From an uncultured Sphingomonas sp. (GTDB taxonomy: Bacteria; Pseudomonadota; Alphaproteobacteria; Sphingomonadales; Sphingomonadaceae): a DNA stretch of 64,000 nt. The position numbers were made by a program, and so were the translations under genes. Shown here in pieces: positions 61,016 through 64,000 of the stretch. The stretch spans positions 1 through 64,000 of the forward strand of contig NZ_CAMLDL010000009.1 in the NCBI RefSeq assembly GCF_946478955.1. Reading direction: 5' to 3'. Below the pieces are notes generated by a model. The model saw nothing but the letters and a program-made list of their open reading frames with translations. It was not told the origin of the DNA and made no database searches. Position 1 is the first letter of the stretch; the number at the start of each line of letters is the position of its first letter.

Positions 61016-61438
61016 ATGCTTCTCCATATCATTGCCCGCGGCAAGATCGGTCGGTCGCCAGAGGCGGAGCTCGTCGAGCGCTATTTGAAGCGCATTGCCT
61101 GGCCGACAAAAGTTACCGAATTGCCTGACCGGGGCGGGACTATGCCGGCGGGCGCCGCCAATGCAGTGACGATCGTGCTTGATGAACGCGGCAAGGCCAT
61201 GGGATCGGCCGATTTCGCCCGTAAACTGGAAGGGTGGCGCGATACTGGGCGCCGCGAGGCGCGATTCCTGATTGGCGCCGCAGACGGCCATGACGGCGAT
61301 CTGCGAAACGGCGCCGATCTGTTGTTGAGTTTTGGACCGGCGACATGGCCGCACATGATGGCCCGCGCGATGCTGGCCGAACAATTGTTTCGCGCGACTA
61401 GCATCCTCGCCGGCCACCCCTATCATCGGGAGGGATGA
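61016..61438 (+). CDS. rlmH: 23S rRNA (pseudouridine-1915-N3)-methyltransferase RlmH
   Basis: SPOUT enzyme acting on helix 69 of 23S rRNA in assembled 70S ribosomes. 140 residues; ELVERYLKRI near the start, LDERGKAMGSADFARKL, FLIGAADGHD and LAEQLFRATSILAGHPYHR are the knot and active-site segments. It overlaps envC by 4 bases. Confidence 0.95.
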   Translation: MLLHIIARGKIGRSPEAELVERYLKRIAWPTKVTELPDRGGTMPAGAANAVTIVLDERGKAMGSADFARKLEGWRDTGRREARFLIGAADGHDGDLRNGADLLLSFGPATWPHMMARAMLAEQLFRATSILAGHPYHREG

Positions 61439-62619
61439 TGCGCGCCCTTCCCTTTCTTGTCGCGGCCACCCTGCCCCTGGTTGCGGCAGCGGCGCCGGTC
61501 TTGCCGCGGGGGCCAAGCGCCGACCAGCAACTGGTCGATGCCCGCAGGGATGCTGCCAATTCCGCACGCGAACTGGGTCGGCTGGAGGCAGCGGTGCAGA
61601 ACGCCAACGACGAAGTGGCGCGGCGCAAGGCGGAGCAGGCCGTAGCGGCGGCGGCCATTACCGACGCCGAGGCGCGGATAGGGGAGGCCGATGCTGAAGC
61701 GCGCCTCGCCGACGCCCGAGCGGCCTATGGAAAGGCGCGGCTGGATCGTGAGCGCGCACCCATCGCCGGATTGATTGGCGGCCTTGTGGCGATTGGACGC
61801 GAGCCGCCGCTGCTGGCCCTTTTCGATGGCACGTCACCCGAAGAGCTGGTCCGACTGAAAGCATTGGTCGATGTGATTGACCCGATCATTCGGCAGCGGA
61901 CGGCGCAGCTGGCAGCACAATATGAGGCTCAGCAAAGGCTGGCGGCAACGGCGCAGACGGCGCGCAGGCGCCTCGCGGAGAATCGCACCCTCCTGACGCA
62001 GCGGCAGGTGAAATTCGCCGCGTTGGAGGCTGCTGCCGCCGGTCGGGCAGCAAGCCTTACCAACCAATCGGTTTCGGCGGGCGACCGCGTCCTTGCCGAT
62101 CAGGAAATGTTACAAGGCGCAGAAGCCGCCGCTCGGTCGCAGGGAAGCGCCTTGGTACAGGCCCGCACGCTTGCCGCACTTGGTCTGTCACCGCCAAGGC
62201 CGGTGGCGGGCGATGCCGCCCTGCCCACCAGCGACTTTGCCTATATGATCCCGGTTGATGCGCCGGTGATCGATGGCGTCGGGTCGATCAGCAGGGCGGG
62301 AATTGTCGCCCGCGGAACCCGATTCAACGCGCAGCGGGGAGCCCCCCTTGTTGCGCCGGCATCGGGCACCATTCGGTTCGCGGGGCCGTTCCGCAGCACG
62401 GGAGGCGTTATCATTATCGACCATGGCAAGGGCCGAACCAGCCTGCTGCTTGGAGTCGCATCAACCCTAAAGAAGGGGGAGAAGGTCGCCATTGGTCAGA
62501 AAATTGGAATTGCCACGGGCGATGTTGATGTCGAATTTCGGGACAATGGGCGCATTTTGTCGCCTGCCTTCATCGCAGCTTCATCTCCCCCGCTGTCCAA
62601 TGCCGTCAGAACCCGCTAA
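61435..62619 (+). CDS. envC: EnvC-like murein hydrolase activator, degenerate LytM domain
   Basis: 394 residues: signal peptide (about 1-20), two coiled-coil stretches (30-110 and 140-235) and a C-terminal M23/LytM fold from about 280 (VVAP-like LVAPASGTIRFAG, GVIIIDHGKG). The HxH and HxxxD zinc ligands expected of an active endopeptidase are not seen, as in EnvC, which activates amidases rather than cutting wall itself. An amidase partner is not in the window. Confidence 0.86.
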   Translation: MMRALPFLVAATLPLVAAAAPVLPRGPSADQQLVDARRDAANSARELGRLEAAVQNANDEVARRKAEQAVAAAAITDAEARIGEADAEARLADARAAYGKARLDRERAPIAGLIGGLVAIGREPPLLALFDGTSPEELVRLKALVDVIDPIIRQRTAQLAAQYEAQQRLAATAQTARRRLAENRTLLTQRQVKFAALEAAAAGRAASLTNQSVSAGDRVLADQEMLQGAEAAARSQGSALVQARTLAALGLSPPRPVAGDAALPTSDFAYMIPVDAPVIDGVGSISRAGIVARGTRFNAQRGAPLVAPASGTIRFAGPFRSTGGVIIIDHGKGRTSLLLGVASTLKKGEKVAIGQKIGIATGDVDVEFRDNGRILSPAFIAASSPPLSNAVRTR

Positions 62620-62652
62620 TCTGCCCGGCGAATTAGTCCAGGAAGTCATACG

Positions 62653-63990
62653 ATGAGCCGCATCGCCAAATTTCTCCCGCCCCTCGCACTCGTCGGCGCA
62701 TTGTCGATGGTGCCAATCGCGACAACCGCAATGGCCGCCGCCGAATCCGATACGCAGAAGGAGCTTGAAACCTTCTTCGACGTGTTTGAACGGGTCCGCG
62801 CCAATTATGTCGACAAGGTCGATGACCATACGCTGATCAAGGGTGCAATCGACGGCATGTTGTCTGCGCTGGACCCCCACAGCAGCTATGCCGAAGCATC
62901 GGACTTTACCCAGTTGAAGACGACAACTGATGGCAATTACGGCGGCCTCGGCCTTAGCGTGTCGTCCGAAGATGGTGCGGTGAAAGTCATCGCGCCGACC
63001 GAAGACAGTCCCGCCGACCGCGCAGGGATCAAGGCCGGCGATTTCATCACCCATATCAACGGTGAATTTCTGTATGGCTACTCCCTCGACGAAGCGGTGG
63101 AGAAGATGCGAGGCAAGCCCGGTACCGCCATCAAGCTGACCATCGTGCGGCCGGGCCGCGACAAACCCTTCGACGTCACCGTCGTCCGTGAGAAAATTGA
63201 GCTGAAGCCGGTGAAATGGGAGGTCAAGAATCGCATCGGCATCGTCAATATCAATGGATTTTCCGCCAATACTGGTGCCCTGACGCGCGAAGCGCTCATC
63301 GGAATCGACAAGGCAACTGGTGGCCAGGCGCTGGGCTATATCGTCGACCTGCGTTCCAACCCCGGCGGGCTGCTCGATCAGGCGGTTGAGGTTAGCGATG
63401 CGTTCCTTGACCAGGGCGAAGTTGTTTCAGAACGCGGACGCGAGGCGAGCGACATTGAACGTTTCTATGCCAAGCCAGGCGACCTTGCCCACGGCAAGCC
63501 GGTTATTGTTCTGGTCGACGCCGGATCGGCATCGGCGGCCGAAATTGTCGCCGGAGCATTGCAGGATCACCGCCGCGCCATCGTGATGGGCGAACGCAGC
63601 TTCGGCAAGGGATCGGTCCAAAGCGTCATGCAGATGGGCCCGCAGGCCGCGTTGCGCCTTACGACCGCCCGCTATTACACGCCGTCGGGCCGGTCGGTTC
63701 AGGCCGGTGGGATCGACCCAGATATCGCCGTGCCGCAGCTGAGCGATCCTGATTGGAAGACCCGGCCGCTGTTGCGTGAGGCCGACCTGCGCCGCCACCT
63801 TGTCAGCCAGGCAAAGGTGAAGGACGAAGTGCTGGAAGATGATGATCAGCCCGATCCCCGCTTCACCGCAACTGCGGAAGAACTGGAGAAGAAGGGCGTT
63901 AAGGACTTCCAGCTCGATTATGCGCTGAAAACGCTTGGGCGCCTTGCCCCGGCACCGGTGGCAGCCCCCGCCAAAAAGGCGGGTCGTTGA
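62653..63990 (+). CDS. ctpA: C-terminal processing peptidase CtpA (S41 family)
   Basis: Periplasmic serine protease with signal peptide, PDZ domain (residues about 95-180) and the S41 catalytic part. Ser294 in AGSASAAEIV and Lys319 in ERSFGKGSVQS, 25 residues apart, form the Ser/Lys dyad. 445 residues. The tail is Ala/Pro/Lys-rich. It lies 33 bases after envC; its stop overlaps the ATG of the next gene. Confidence 0.95.
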   Translation: MSRIAKFLPPLALVGALSMVPIATTAMAAAESDTQKELETFFDVFERVRANYVDKVDDHTLIKGAIDGMLSALDPHSSYAEASDFTQLKTTTDGNYGGLGLSVSSEDGAVKVIAPTEDSPADRAGIKAGDFITHINGEFLYGYSLDEAVEKMRGKPGTAIKLTIVRPGRDKPFDVTVVREKIELKPVKWEVKNRIGIVNINGFSANTGALTREALIGIDKATGGQALGYIVDLRSNPGGLLDQAVEVSDAFLDQGEVVSERGREASDIERFYAKPGDLAHGKPVIVLVDAGSASAAEIVAGALQDHRRAIVMGERSFGKGSVQSVMQMGPQAALRLTTARYYTPSGRSVQAGGIDPDIAVPQLSDPDWKTRPLLREADLRRHLVSQAKVKDEVLEDDDQPDPRFTATAEELEKKGVKDFQLDYALKTLGRLAPAPVAAPAKKAGR

Positions 63991-64000
63991 TGCTGGCGCC
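63990..64000 (+). CDS. Start of the next gene (only 11 bases present)
   Basis: An ATG overlaps the ctpA TGA and reads MLA before the window ends. ATGA overlap implies coupling to ctpA, but nothing can be said of the product. Confidence 0.35.

Overview
The window is about 64 kb of ordinary, gene-dense, high-GC bacterial chromosome. Gene content and order point to an alphaproteobacterium, most likely Sphingomonadales. The evidence is ribF-ileS-lspA with a DUF3035 lipoprotein, tol-pal-type cpoB-tilS-ftsH, nadD-rsfS-rlmH-envC-ctpA, a PhoR-PstSCAB-PhoU-PhoB block, an NDUFA9-like gene beside uppP and a FzlA-like GST, and many unassigned small exported proteins. I cannot name the genus. I found no rRNA, CRISPR array, transposase, integrase or prophage gene. 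Three tRNA genes are present: Gly-TCC, Tyr-GTA and Leu-CAG.

Layout. 0-9 kb: rpsM (stop codon cut by the window edge), ribF, an intergenic palindromic repeat, ileS, lspA, the DUF3035 lipoprotein and an unusual CtrA-like DNA-binding protein without a receiver domain, then sseA, queF and a ketopantoate reductase. 9-22 kb (mostly minus strand): an OPT transporter, a HerA/DUF853 ATPase, a 49-residue peptide gene with a double-glycine motif just downstream of degP, hflC, hflK, mrp, a CoA-binding protein, pmbA, ubiA and a HAD hydrolase. 22-31 kb: rsmE, gshA, a TonB-dependent receptor, a prolyl aminopeptidase, tRNA-Gly, a DUF5996 gene and the ergothioneine pair egtB-egtD. 31-33 kb: tRNA-Tyr and a three-gene set of unknown purpose (a LuxR-type regulator with a C-terminal membrane helix, a small soluble protein and a small membrane protein). 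33-40 kb: the phosphate-starvation regulon with a clear three-repeat Pho box upstream of pstS. 40-48 kb: rlmB, a DNA glycosylase, a proline-rich membrane-anchored unknown, a gamma carbonic anhydrase, a PilZ protein, tRNA-Leu, an NDUFA9-like protein, uppP, a FzlA-like protein, a cold-shock gene and two tiny ORFs, then ubiG. 48-64 kb: lysC, a nitronate-monooxygenase-like flavoprotein, ptsP, a RodZ-like protein, cpoB, tilS, ftsH, a DUF3667 protein, nadD, rsfS, rlmH, envC and ctpA.

How the genes fit together. Several blocks serve the cell envelope: lspA and the DUF3035 lipoprotein, degP with hflKC and ftsH (envelope and membrane protein quality control), uppP and FzlA (wall synthesis and division), RodZ-like/CpoB, and EnvC/CtpA. 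Thiol metabolism is represented by gshA, egtBD and sseA. PhoR/PhoB with PstSCAB-PhoU is a complete phosphate-sensing and uptake unit. PtsP carries a GAF domain like the nitrogen-related PTS enzyme.

No large undescribed system stands out. The items most worth a second look are the peptide gene behind degP (13.7-13.95 kb), the LuxR-membrane cassette (31.6-33.1 kb), the receiver-less CtrA-like regulator (5.8-6.3 kb), and the lower-GC insertion in the editing domain of ileS (about 2.4-2.7 kb). Gene identities are based on recognised motifs and neighbourhood only; no database search was run.
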